Source: Kroppenstedtia sanguinis
GTDB taxonomy: Bacteria; Bacillota; Bacilli; Thermoactinomycetales; DSM-45169
Reading direction: 5' to 3'
Assembly (NCBI RefSeq): GCF_050433445.1
Contig: NZ_JBNPXF010000043.1
Coordinates: 1-8,107, forward strand
DNA length: 8,107 nt
Shown here: piece by piece, positions 1-6,201 of the stretch
How the letters are laid out: the number at the start of each line of letters is the position of its first letter
Numbering within the stretch: position 1 is the stretch's first letter
Position numbers and translations under genes: made by a program
Notes under the pieces: model-generated
What the model saw: only the letters and a program-made list of their open reading frames with translations
The model's database searches: none
Told to the model about the DNA's origin: nothing

Positions 1-51
1 ATGCCCATATCACTTTAGTTTGCGAAAGTGAAAGACTGGTTTCCCTGAGTG

Positions 52-237
52 TTATTCTGGTTTATTGAACCAGAAAGCCATTTTGCAAAAGGCTCGATCA
101 AATACGTCCGAACAACGCTTCAAAAACAGCATGCCGAATATGTATTCCTTAAACTCGGAGGCATCCATCTTGCCACGCAAAATATCAGCGGCAGAAAAGA
201 GATGACGCTCCAGTTGGGACAGGGTGAGTTTGGCCAT
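52..237 (-). pseudogene. hsdM: Truncated N-terminus of type I restriction-modification DNA methyltransferase subunit (HsdM)
   Basis: HsdM is the N6-adenine methyltransferase and modification subunit of type I restriction systems. Only its N-terminal helical segment is present: the open frame starts MAKLTLSQLERHLF, continues through a region ending in GMLFLKRCSDVFD, and this matches the conserved start of HsdM proteins. After about residue 47 the match stops. About 15 unrelated residues follow before a TAA, so the SAM-binding and NPPF catalytic motifs are absent; intact HsdM is roughly 500 residues. The ATG at 237 is chosen because AGAAGGAG lies 10 bases upstream; the in-frame ATG at 246 sits too close to that site. 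No hsdS or hsdR is seen in the window. The promoter-proximal part looks undamaged, so a short peptide may still be made, but no methylation activity is possible. Confidence 0.7.
55..75. repeat. Perfect 8-bp inverted repeat at the broken end of hsdM
   Basis: TTCTGGTT and AACCAGAA flank the 5-base loop TATTG. The hairpin lies within the non-homologous tail of the hsdM stub, just before its stop codon. No U-run follows on either strand, so it is not a convincing terminator. It may belong to whatever DNA joined here when the gene was cut. I could not identify an insertion sequence. Confidence 0.4.
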
Positions 238-367
238 GATGTTCATGCTCCTTCTCTGATGTATGATCTAAAGTAAAAATCAATCGTGACTAAAAATAAT
301 AGAATGAATCAGGTTCCATTTTCCAGTTTAATCGTATCCCCACCATAGTTCAATAAGGGTGATTGAC

Positions 368-558
368 CTATAATATTCGTTCATCGTTTTGTACCATAGA
401 CATGTCTCCATGGAACCTACGTACACCATCAAAGTTCTTTATGCTAAACGTATCCGATTTTACCCCCGGGAAAAACTCGGGCTTCCTCGTTTCCTATTGA
501 GATTGGGATAATCAAGGTCGTCATGATGCCATCTCACAAAAGGTAATTCATCAAAGCA
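368..558 (-). pseudogene. Unrecognised frameshifted gene remnant
   Basis: Two overlapping minus-strand open frames read like one protein broken by a frameshift. The upstream piece (463-558) encodes DELPFVRWHHDDLDYPNLN and ends at TAA 460-462. The downstream piece (371-493) encodes KPEFFPGVKSDTFSIKN, then GVRRFHGDMSMVQNDERIL, and stops at TAG 368-370. The shift must lie in the 463-493 overlap. There is no start codon or ribosome binding site, and a TGA closes the frame at 559-561, so the 5' end is missing too. I do not recognise the family. Its position beside toxin and immunity remnants suggests another displaced immunity or toxin piece, but that is a guess from context. The flanking stretches 238-367 and 559-606 show nothing recognisable. 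Confidence 0.3.
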
Positions 559-610
559 TCAACCCCACTGTTTAGTGTAACATCAGAAAAACCCTTATAT
601 AACGATGTAC

Positions 611-632
611 AAAAAGCCTCCCATCGGAGGCT
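611..632 (-). terminator. Rho-independent terminator after the toxin-tail remnant
   Basis: On the minus strand, AGCCTCC and GGAGGCT form a 7-bp stem around GATG, followed directly by TTTT. It starts 10 bases after the TGA at 642-644, so it would end transcripts of the remnant just upstream. Confidence 0.75.
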
Positions 633-641
633 CCCGTTATT

Positions 642-866
642 TCAAAACTGAATATCCAACTGTTCATTCAATGCTTTTTCCACGTAATCCTTTAAAGTTA
701 GCGGCTACATCACGTCTCCCACCAATTCTTGTATCAAAGGTTTACTTGCTGTAGCATCTTCAAACACCCACGTCAAATCCCATCCATCCTCTACTAACAT
801 AGCATCTCTTTCAATCTCCCATTTTATCTCTTTATCCAATTGGTTTGGATGTTTTTTTATCGGCGG
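642..866 (-). pseudogene. Displaced C-terminal tail of a polymorphic toxin, interrupted by an in-frame TAG
   Basis: On the minus strand a coding-like frame runs through HPNQLDKEIKWEIERDAM, then EDGWDLTWVFEDATASKPL and IQELVGDVM, reaches TAG at 705-707, and continues in the same frame as PLTLKDYVEKALNEQLDIQF to TGA at 642-644. Charged amphipathic text of this kind, with a W.F..AS.PL..EL pattern, resembles the extreme C-terminal segment of large secreted bacterial toxins; that assignment is from memory of such tails and is not firm. There is no start codon or ribosome binding site: the frame opens directly after the terminator of the immunity gene upstream. It therefore fits an orphan toxin cassette left by tip replacement. 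The in-frame TAG is a second sign of decay, unless it is a sequencing error. Confidence 0.45.
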
Positions 867-871
867 CAAAC

Positions 872-900
872 AAAAACCGGGCGGGGTGATTCCCGCCCGG
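872..900 (-). terminator. Strong rho-independent terminator after the SUKH immunity gene
   Basis: On the minus strand, CCGGGCGGG and CCCGCCCGG form a perfect 9-bp GC-rich stem around a 6-base loop, followed by TTTTT. It lies 28 bases beyond the stop codon at 929-931 and should end the toxin-immunity transcript. Confidence 0.85.
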
Positions 901-928
901 GGGAGCCGTAAGGCCTTTGGTTCAGACC

Positions 929-1372
929 TTAGAAAAACGACTCATCGTTTATCAGTTTCTCAAGCAAATGTTCGAAGCTGTCAGCCATCTCCAATCTTTT
1001 CCCGGATTCATGATCAAGAACGAATATGTTGGGTTCATCGGGCAGAAAACCTACAGGATCACCATCATAATCAAGGCATACAACCACCATTTTGTCATAT
1101 GGTTTAGGGAGTCCTTCTCGAAACTCTTTAGTCATTTCAACAAATGATTTTTCGGTGTCTGGCAGGAATTCAGCCACTCTTAAACCTAACATTTCATATT
1201 TTGGTACTCCTCCTGAACCATAGTGATGCAAATACTCCTTATGGTCTTCAGGAAGCTTTACACCCAATTCTATTTCAGCCGCTTCAATTTCACTCATGGG
1301 GACGGGCCCGCCTATTGCTTCTGGGGGGTTATTCTCAATGATGTGTTTATGAATCGCTTCTTTCATGATCAA
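929..1372 (-). CDS. SUKH-family (SMI1/KNR4-like) immunity protein
   Basis: The 147-residue product has the SUKH layout: an N-terminal helix with PMSEIEAAEIELGVKLPEDHKEYL (residues 25-48, written here as two motifs, PMSEIEAAEIELG and VKLPEDHKEYL), a Gly-rich turn YGSGG (51-55), then strands ending in VVCLDYDGDPVGFLP (97-111) and IFVLDHESG (116-124). SUKH proteins are cytosolic antitoxins that bind and neutralise nuclease toxins encoded just upstream. That is the arrangement here: the toxin stop codon TAG is part of this gene's Shine-Dalgarno TAGGAGG, so the two are probably translationally coupled. The TTG at 1372 sits 9 bases from GGAGG and is preferred; the ATG at 1366 sits 15 bases away. 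The gene is AT-rich (23 of 60 GC at 1081-1140) like the toxin tip. Its specificity for the adjacent toxin is inferred from position. Confidence 0.8.
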   Translation of the reverse strand: MIMKEAIHKHIIENNPPEAIGGPVPMSEIEAAEIELGVKLPEDHKEYLHHYGSGGVPKYEMLGLRVAEFLPDTEKSFVEMTKEFREGLPKPYDKMVVVCLDYDGDPVGFLPDEPNIFVLDHESGKRLEMADSFEHLLEKLINDESFF

Positions 1373-1385
1373 ACTTATCGGCCTC

Positions 1386-2819
1386 CTATTCCAATTTCAG
1401 AGGGAATTCATGCCCTCTTCTATGAAGCTCTTCAATGTATCGGGCTCTCCAATAATCCACTCTGTAGTCATCCCATCCGGGTCTTTTCTTACCTATTCCA
1501 CCTTTATTCCCTAATGGATGCAAACGACTTGATTTTCCTTGGTGAATACTTTGCGGCATTTCAATTAATGGACCCTCTTCTCGTTGTTTCCAGTGGTGCA
1601 GAGTGTATGTGCCCTTTTCGGCTCTTCCGTATTTAGGGTTTCGTGGCGCGAGTTTTTTCTTGAACCGGTAAATCAATTGCTTATCTGACATGTATTGAAT
1701 GGATCGTTGTTGAACAACAAATTCAAGTGGATTCTTGCGACCCAGCATACCATTATCATAATAAGCACGGTTCGGTTTTTTCATCAACCGACTGTATCCC
1801 TGAAGGGCTTGCTCCGCTTCTTCTTTACCTATTGTGTAACTAAATTTGCTACTTTGGCTAGCTGCTTGGCTCGTCGCCTGTTGCGCCTTCGGTGTGATAC
1901 CCATAGCAGGCTTCTGGGCAGCCATATGAGGGACGACGGTGAATCCGACCCCCATAAACGCCGCGACAGTCGCATTCTTCCAGTTGAATTTTCGCCCATG
2001 GAGGAAGTCGTCGGCGAGGCTTCCTGCAGAGGCTCCGGCGGAGTTCCCGATGAGTTGGGCTGCTCTTCGACCGACATAACGAACAGCCCCTCTGGCCACC
2101 CCGCCGGTGACACCACCCCCGAAAGCGCCTGCCACGCCACCGATGGATGCATCAGCCAGGATGGTCTTTAAGTCATTCCCCTGATAGTAGGAAACGCCAC
2201 CACCGGCCGCCATCCCGATCAGGATCCCGGCACCGAAACCTTGTCCACCTGGAACGAATAAGAGGACAACACCAGCAGCTGCAGTCAGCGTGGCCGCAAT
2301 CGCTTCTTTATGTTCCTTGGCCCAATCCCAAGCCGCTTGGGCCCCGGATTTGATGCCTTCCCAAGCATTACTGGCCGCTTCCTTGGTCTCCTCCCATGGA
2401 TCTTCTATGAAGTCCTCGACGCCCTGCTTAATGTCACTCAGGGTGTCCCCTATGGAGTCAAAAAACCCTTTGTTTTCGTCCGGTGGTGAGGGGTCATCCA
2501 TGGCTTGAGCGGAAAGGTCACCTGTGGGTTGTAGGGTGTCAACGTTAGGTGAATCAGACGAATCCGATGGAGATGCTTGGTTGTTCTCCTGAGCCGCTGA
2601 ACCATCGATACAGGCCGAATTCCCGCTCTCATCCACCATGATGTCGGAAAACTGACAAGCGACCGCTTGGCGTAGTTCCTGTTTCACTGGTTCACTGTTG
2701 ACGGCACTCATCAGCATGCCTGCCAAAAGTGCACCGGCGGCGATCAGCATCACGTATTCAATGGTGGGGGATCCTTTTTTGCTATGGAGTGTTTTTAAAA
2801 ATTTATATAAGATTTTCAA
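1386..2819 (-). CDS. Polymorphic toxin with Flp-pilin-like leader and C-terminal LHH HNH/EndoVII nuclease domain
   Basis: The product has 477 residues. Residues 1-16 are basic and end in KKG; residues 17-40 are SPTIEYVML plus a hydrophobic helix, with Glu at +5 and Tyr at +6 after Gly16, the Flp-prepilin cleavage signature. A Ser/Asp/Pro-rich linker covers about 60-115, and a Trp-bearing amphipathic region about 118-170. A hydrophobic, Gly/Ala-rich segment at about 171-300 resembles pretoxin or membrane-passage regions. The C-terminus carries YTLHHW (405-410) and MPQSIHQG (421-428), with further His434 and a GNKGG turn, matching the LHH type of HNH/EndoVII nucleases. It should be exported and act on DNA in target cells. 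The start is TTG 2819, 8 bases after AAGGAGG. The SUKH gene follows 13 bases downstream. GC content falls from 33/60 (2221-2280) to 24/60 (1501-1560), suggesting an exchanged tip. Nuclease family is fairly sure; the export route is inferred. Confidence 0.78.
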   Translation of the reverse strand: MKILYKFLKTLHSKKGSPTIEYVMLIAAGALLAGMLMSAVNSEPVKQELRQAVACQFSDIMVDESGNSACIDGSAAQENNQASPSDSSDSPNVDTLQPTGDLSAQAMDDPSPPDENKGFFDSIGDTLSDIKQGVEDFIEDPWEETKEAASNAWEGIKSGAQAAWDWAKEHKEAIAATLTAAAGVVLLFVPGGQGFGAGILIGMAAGGGVSYYQGNDLKTILADASIGGVAGAFGGGVTGGVARGAVRYVGRRAAQLIGNSAGASAGSLADDFLHGRKFNWKNATVAAFMGVGFTVVPHMAAQKPAMGITPKAQQATSQAASQSSKFSYTIGKEEAEQALQGYSRLMKKPNRAYYDNGMLGRKNPLEFVVQQRSIQYMSDKQLIYRFKKKLAPRNPKYGRAEKGTYTLHHWKQREEGPLIEMPQSIHQGKSSRLHPLGNKGGIGKKRPGWDDYRVDYWRARYIEELHRRGHEFPLKLE

Positions 2820-2882
2820 TAGGCAACCCTCCTTGCTGATAATTTACTACAGCATCAGGAGGGTGGGAATAACATTTGCCCA

Positions 2883-2893
2883 ATCTTAGCATA
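2883..2893 (-). promoter_or_regulatory. Possible extended -10 promoter of the toxin gene
   Basis: On the minus strand TATGCTAAGAT contains a TGC followed by TAAGAT, an extended -10 element, about 65 bases before the toxin start. No good -35 hexamer is visible at 17 bp. The call rests on this single element. Confidence 0.3.
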
Positions 2894-2980
2894 AGTTAAA
2901 ACCTTCGTATGATAGTTAAAGTGCAACAGAATCATTGTGTAGTGAAGGCAATCCAAATTTCACCCCTCCAACCACCAACA

Positions 2981-3012
2981 AAGCCCCGAAAACGGCTCAC
3001 CGTTCCGGGGCT
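2981..3012 (-). terminator. Terminator of the CoA-transferase/symporter operon
   Basis: On the minus strand AAGCCCCG pairs with CGGGGCTT around an inner ACGG/CCGT stem, with one mismatch between the two blocks, and is followed by TTTGTTGG. It lies 36 bases after the symporter stop codon. The T-run is short, so termination may be partial, and the stem could also work on the plus strand, where GGGGTTTTG follows a few bases later. Confidence 0.65.
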
Positions 3013-3048
3013 TGTGGGGTTTTGTCCAATCACCAAGCAGGACATCGT

Positions 3049-4548
3049 CTACAAATTCATCGCCATTTTCTCCTCCGCTTGCCGTTGGTGGTCGGTAGAC
3101 ACGGAAGTCATATAGGAGCCGGCTACGCAGATGAGGAGGTTGAGGATGAGGCCGATGACGCCGCCGTGGATGCCCCAGAGGGTACCGAAGCCGGAGAGGG
3201 TCAGGGCGCCGGAACAAATGGCTCCGGTCAGCATGCCCCAGAAGACGGGGCCGGCGGAAAGGCGCTTCCAGTACAGACCGAGGAAGAAGGCGGGGGCGAC
3301 CTGGACCAGCAGCTCAAACTTCAGGACAAAGATTTCGTACAAAGTAGCCGGGGGGTTCCAAGCGATCCAGAGCAGGAGGGCGACAGCGATCACCCCGCCG
3401 ATTTTGCCGAACTTCACCTTTCGTTCCTCACTGGCATCGGGGTTGATGTATTTGCCGTAAAGGTCGTTGGACAACATCGAGGAAAAGCTGAGCAGGACGG
3501 AGTCGGCGGTGGAAATGATCGCCGCCACGATCGCGCCAAAGAACAGCACCATCACCCAGTAGAAGATCAGGTTGATGGAGGCCACCTGGTTGGCGATCAA
3601 GCCTACCAACTGTTCCGATCCTCTCTCATCCAACCCGGGAAACAGGCTGATCCCGATGATGCCGATCAGGAAGACCAAGCCGGTAGTCAACGGCGGCATC
3701 CAGGCCATTCGCGCAAAGGAGCGTTTCAACGTGCGCTCGCTTTCCGCAGAATAAATCCGCTGGACGGCATGGGGGTAAATAGCCGCGCCGAAGCCGACCA
3801 GGAGCAGCATGCTGAACCAGTTGATCGAGGTCTCCCAGCCGGGGACGGCCACTTTGGCCGGTTCTGTTTCGGCGATCTGCCGGGTCACATCAGCGAAATT
3901 GCCCCCGACCAAATAGAAAGCCCCTCCTAAGAAGACAACCACCCCGATCATCAGCACCACCCCTTGCATCACATCGGTGAAGGCGACGGCCTTCATCCCG
4001 CCCAGCCACTCATAGGCGAGCATCACCAGAACGAAGGCGATCACGCCCCATTGGTAGGGGATGGTCCCGCCGGTCATGCCGGCCACGGCGTGCCCGATGG
4101 CCACCAGCTGTTCCAAGAGGTAGTTGCCCAACCCCCACAACATCAGGAAGATGGCCAAGAGGGTCACCCCTTTCGATTGGAAACGGTAGGAGATCCAATC
4201 CGTCGGAGTGACAAAGTTTTTCCTTTTGGAGATGACGTAGAGGCGGGGGGCAAACATCAGGTACATGGCGATAATAATGGTCATAAAAGGAATCGATTGC
4301 AACCAGGAAAAGCCCTCCCGGTATGCTGTCGGCGCATAACCCACGATGGTATTGCCGCTGTATTGGGTGGCATACAAGGTGAAAAAGAGCGCGATGATCC
4401 CCAGGTTTTTCCCGGCCAGATAATAACCAGACAAACTCTTCTGCAAACTTTTTTGTCCGCGGCCGGCGACATAGCCGATCCACAGCATCACCACCGCATA
4501 CAGGATCAGGATGATTACTCCGTCGGGTCCCGCAAAGGCCAGTTTCAT
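3049..4548 (-). CDS. Sodium:solute symporter (SSS family)
   Basis: This 499-residue integral membrane protein has about 13 hydrophobic segments and an extracellular N-terminus of typical SSS form. Family marks are GYYLAGKNLG (41-50), GGMKAVAFTDVMQG (193-206), YPHAVQRIYSA (258-268) and AAIISTADSVLLS (342-354); the last contains the Ser/Thr pair that helps form the second sodium site. It should import an organic solute, most likely a carboxylate, driven by the sodium gradient. Its start ATG overlaps the stop of the upstream small membrane protein gene (ATGA), with GGGAG 7 bases upstream. That tight coupling to a small membrane partner is a known arrangement in this family (for example B. subtilis yhjB/yhjC). 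Linkage to a CoA-transferase suggests that the imported acid is then activated to a CoA ester. The substrate cannot be told from sequence. Confidence 0.9.
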   Translation of the reverse strand: MKLAFAGPDGVIILILYAVVMLWIGYVAGRGQKSLQKSLSGYYLAGKNLGIIALFFTLYATQYSGNTIVGYAPTAYREGFSWLQSIPFMTIIIAMYLMFAPRLYVISKRKNFVTPTDWISYRFQSKGVTLLAIFLMLWGLGNYLLEQLVAIGHAVAGMTGGTIPYQWGVIAFVLVMLAYEWLGGMKAVAFTDVMQGVVLMIGVVVFLGGAFYLVGGNFADVTRQIAETEPAKVAVPGWETSINWFSMLLLVGFGAAIYPHAVQRIYSAESERTLKRSFARMAWMPPLTTGLVFLIGIIGISLFPGLDERGSEQLVGLIANQVASINLIFYWVMVLFFGAIVAAIISTADSVLLSFSSMLSNDLYGKYINPDASEERKVKFGKIGGVIAVALLLWIAWNPPATLYEIFVLKFELLVQVAPAFFLGLYWKRLSAGPVFWGMLTGAICSGALTLSGFGTLWGIHGGVIGLILNLLICVAGSYMTSVSTDHQRQAEEKMAMNL

Positions 4549-4805
4549 CCTTCATCTCCCTCCCCTCGGCGCTCGGCTTCCTCCTTATCTTCCACCAGGT
4601 GCCACTGGTGGAGGCAGAGCCAGCTGAGATAGCCACATAGGATGAGGGAAAACAGGGTGGAGACAAAAGCCCAGAGCGGGAAGCCGAGGATCATCGATTG
4701 CAGGGCGCCCTTAGGCCAGTACCAGGGAACAATGGCCAACACGATGAAAGCCAGTCCGATCCAGATCCATTTGTTGCGGATGGGTTCTTTCACTTTGTCG
4801 CTCAT
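4545..4805 (-). CDS. Small two-helix membrane protein, accessory to the symporter (DUF3311/DUF997-like)
   Basis: The 86-residue product has a short basic N-terminus, one hydrophobic helix at about 13-31 ending in PWYWP, and a second at about 38-63 starting GFPLWAFVS, then a charged tail rich in Glu and Arg. The P..GFPLW pattern and size match small proteins encoded directly before SSS transporters and annotated as DUF3311 or DUF997; which of the two applies is not clear to me. The role is presumed to be assembly or stability of the transporter. The start ATG at 4805 has AGGGGG 6 bases upstream. It begins 43 bases after the CoA-transferase stop with no terminator between, and overlaps the symporter start by 4 bases, so all three genes are very likely one transcript. 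Confidence 0.75.
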   Translation of the reverse strand: MSDKVKEPIRNKWIWIGLAFIVLAIVPWYWPKGALQSMILGFPLWAFVSTLFSLILCGYLSWLCLHQWHLVEDKEEAERRGEGDEG

Positions 4806-4848
4806 GGGGAACCCCCTTTTTTAATATTGGCAACCTTCTGGTGAAAAA

Positions 4849-6060
4849 TTAAATCACGTGTTGATCTTTCAGGGACTGAAGTTTAGCCTTGTCATAACCA
4901 AGGAGCTCCCGGTAAACTTCATCATTGTGCTGGCCCAGTTCCTCGGCACCGACGGACTGGACTTGTCCCGGGGTGCGGCTCAGTTTGGGAACCACCCCCG
5001 GCATCGGGAATTTCCCCAATTGGGGATGCTCGGTCTCAATGATCATCTCCCGCGCCTGGTAATGGGGATCTTCCACGATCTCTTTCGCCGAGTAAATCAT
5101 CCCAGAGGGAACCCCTTTCTCTTCCAGGAGGGAGAGAACGTCTTTGGCATCCAGGGTTTTGGTCCACGTTTCGATCCGCGCGTCCAGCTCCCTTTGGTGC
5201 TCGCCGCGGGCTGTATGAGTGGCAAACTTGGGATCGTCGGCCAGCTCCGGCTCTCCCATCGCCTCACACAACCTCCGGAACACCCTGTCGGCATTGGCTC
5301 CGATCACGATGTACGTTTCATCCCGGGTGAGATAAATGTTGGACGGGGCGATCCCCGGCAGGATGTTGCCCATCCGTTCCCGGATATAGCCGGCCAGGAG
5401 GTAGTCGGGAACCAGGCTCTCCATCACCCCGAACACCGACTCGTAGATGGCTGTATCGACGACCTGACCCCGGCCCGAGCGTTCCCGTTCATGAAGGGCG
5501 GTCATGCAGCCGATGGTGGAAAAGAGCGCCGCCAGGGTATCCCCGATGGAGATGCCGATCCGCGCCGGCGGACGGTCGGGAAACCCGGTCACATAGCGCA
5601 GGCCGCCCATCGCTTCAGCGACGCTGCCAAATCCGGCCCGCTGTTTGTAGGGCCCCGATTGACCGAAGCCGGAGGTCCGGGCCATGATCAGCCCCGGGTT
5701 GATGGTGGACAACTCCTCATAGGAGAGGTTCCACTTTTCCATCGTCCCTGGTCGGAAGTTCTCAATCAGGATGTCCGCTTCCTTTACCAAGTCCTTCAGG
5801 ACCGCTTGCCCCTCTTTTACCCGCAGGTTTAGCGTGATCGACTTCTTGTTGCGGGATTGTACCGGCCACCACAGGCCCACCCCGTCCTTTTCCTTCCCCC
5901 AATTCCGCATCGGGTCGGGCTTACCGGGAGGTTCCACTTTGATCACCTCTGCCCCGAAATCGGCGAGCAAGCGCCCGGCGAAGGGGCCGGCCAAGAGAGT
6001 CCCCAACTCAATGACGCGGACTCCCTCCAAGGGCAGCTGTTCCGGTTGAGCCTCGGTCAT
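4849..6060 (-). CDS. Family III CoA-transferase (CaiB/BaiF/formyl-CoA transferase type)
   Basis: The 403-residue product is of normal length for the family. The N-terminal Rossmann-like part shows LEGVRVIELGTLLAGPFAGR (11-30) and LLADFGAEVIKVEPPG (31-46), then SRNKKSITLNL (69-79), ADILIENFRPG (95-105) and ARTSGFGQSGPY (127-138). IGISIGDTLAALF (168-180) contains Asp174, the expected catalytic residue that forms the acyl-anhydride and CoA-linked intermediates. GRGQVVDTAIYES (196-208) is also conserved. It moves CoA from one acyl-CoA to a free carboxylate in the cytosol. The ATG at 6060 has GAGGTG 7 bases upstream. It is first in an operon with the symporter pair and is transcribed away from the GntR-type regulator gene, which probably controls it. 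Family assignment is secure; donor and acceptor are unknown. Confidence 0.92.
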   Translation of the reverse strand: MTEAQPEQLPLEGVRVIELGTLLAGPFAGRLLADFGAEVIKVEPPGKPDPMRNWGKEKDGVGLWWPVQSRNKKSITLNLRVKEGQAVLKDLVKEADILIENFRPGTMEKWNLSYEELSTINPGLIMARTSGFGQSGPYKQRAGFGSVAEAMGGLRYVTGFPDRPPARIGISIGDTLAALFSTIGCMTALHERERSGRGQVVDTAIYESVFGVMESLVPDYLLAGYIRERMGNILPGIAPSNIYLTRDETYIVIGANADRVFRRLCEAMGEPELADDPKFATHTARGEHQRELDARIETWTKTLDAKDVLSLLEEKGVPSGMIYSAKEIVEDPHYQAREMIIETEHPQLGKFPMPGVVPKLSRTPGQVQSVGAEELGQHNDEVYRELLGYDKAKLQSLKDQHVI

Positions 6061-6098
6061 ATCTATTCACCTCACTTATTTTTAGAAAGATTAACACT

Positions 6099-6108
6099 TT
6101 GTATACAG
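6099..6108. promoter_or_regulatory. Putative GntR-family operator 1 (CoA-transferase side)
   Basis: TTGTATACAG is a near-perfect palindrome 38 bases before the CoA-transferase start, and it shares the 11-base string CTTTGTATACA with the site at 6173. FadR/VanR-type GntR regulators bind short palindromes of this kind. On the minus strand it would lie between a TTGCCT -35 and an extended -10, TGTTAATCT, spaced 17 bp, so binding would block that weak candidate promoter. Confidence 0.55.
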
Positions 6109-6172
6109 TAAGGCAATAGTAAATAAGTTGAAAAGGGTAAATTATTGAAATTATTTGTCCTGTAGTCTCTCT

Positions 6173-6182
6173 TTGTATACAA
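6173..6182. promoter_or_regulatory. Putative GntR-family operator 2 (regulator side)
   Basis: TTGTATACAA is a perfect 10-bp palindrome ending 19 bases before the regulator's preferred start. It contains TATACA, which could serve as a -10 with TTTGTC 16 bp upstream, so it fits autoregulation. Its centre is 74 bp from that of the first site, close to seven helical turns, so both face the same side of the DNA and looping is possible. Confidence 0.6.
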
Positions 6183-6201
6183 TGACAGCGAGGTGACGAT
6201 T

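Noticed and set aside
55..75. Hairpin considered as a terminator for the hsdM stub
   Set aside because: The stem is AT-rich and no U-run follows on either strand.
62..356. TTATTGAAC (62-70) and GTTCAATAA (348-356) considered as insertion-sequence ends
   Set aside because: The 9-base match is short, no transposase lies between them, no target duplication is visible, and the hsdM start inside is intact.
1223..1636. 137-codon plus-strand open frame across the toxin-immunity junction
   Set aside because: It runs antisense across two convincing genes and their coupled start, with no Shine-Dalgarno and no recognisable motif.
2935..3930. 331-codon plus-strand open frame opposite the symporter gene
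   Set aside because: It is low-complexity, rich in Asp, Glu, Gly and His, lacks a ribosome binding site, and lies antisense to a well-supported transporter gene. It is a GC-skew shadow.
3964..4632. 222-codon plus-strand open frame
   Set aside because: It has the same low-complexity, His/Gly/Asp-rich antisense character and spans the boundary of two coupled minus-strand genes.
4858..5832. 324-codon plus-strand open frame opposite the CoA-transferase
   Set aside because: It is antisense to a gene with clear family motifs along its whole length; its own translation shows no domain-like pattern.
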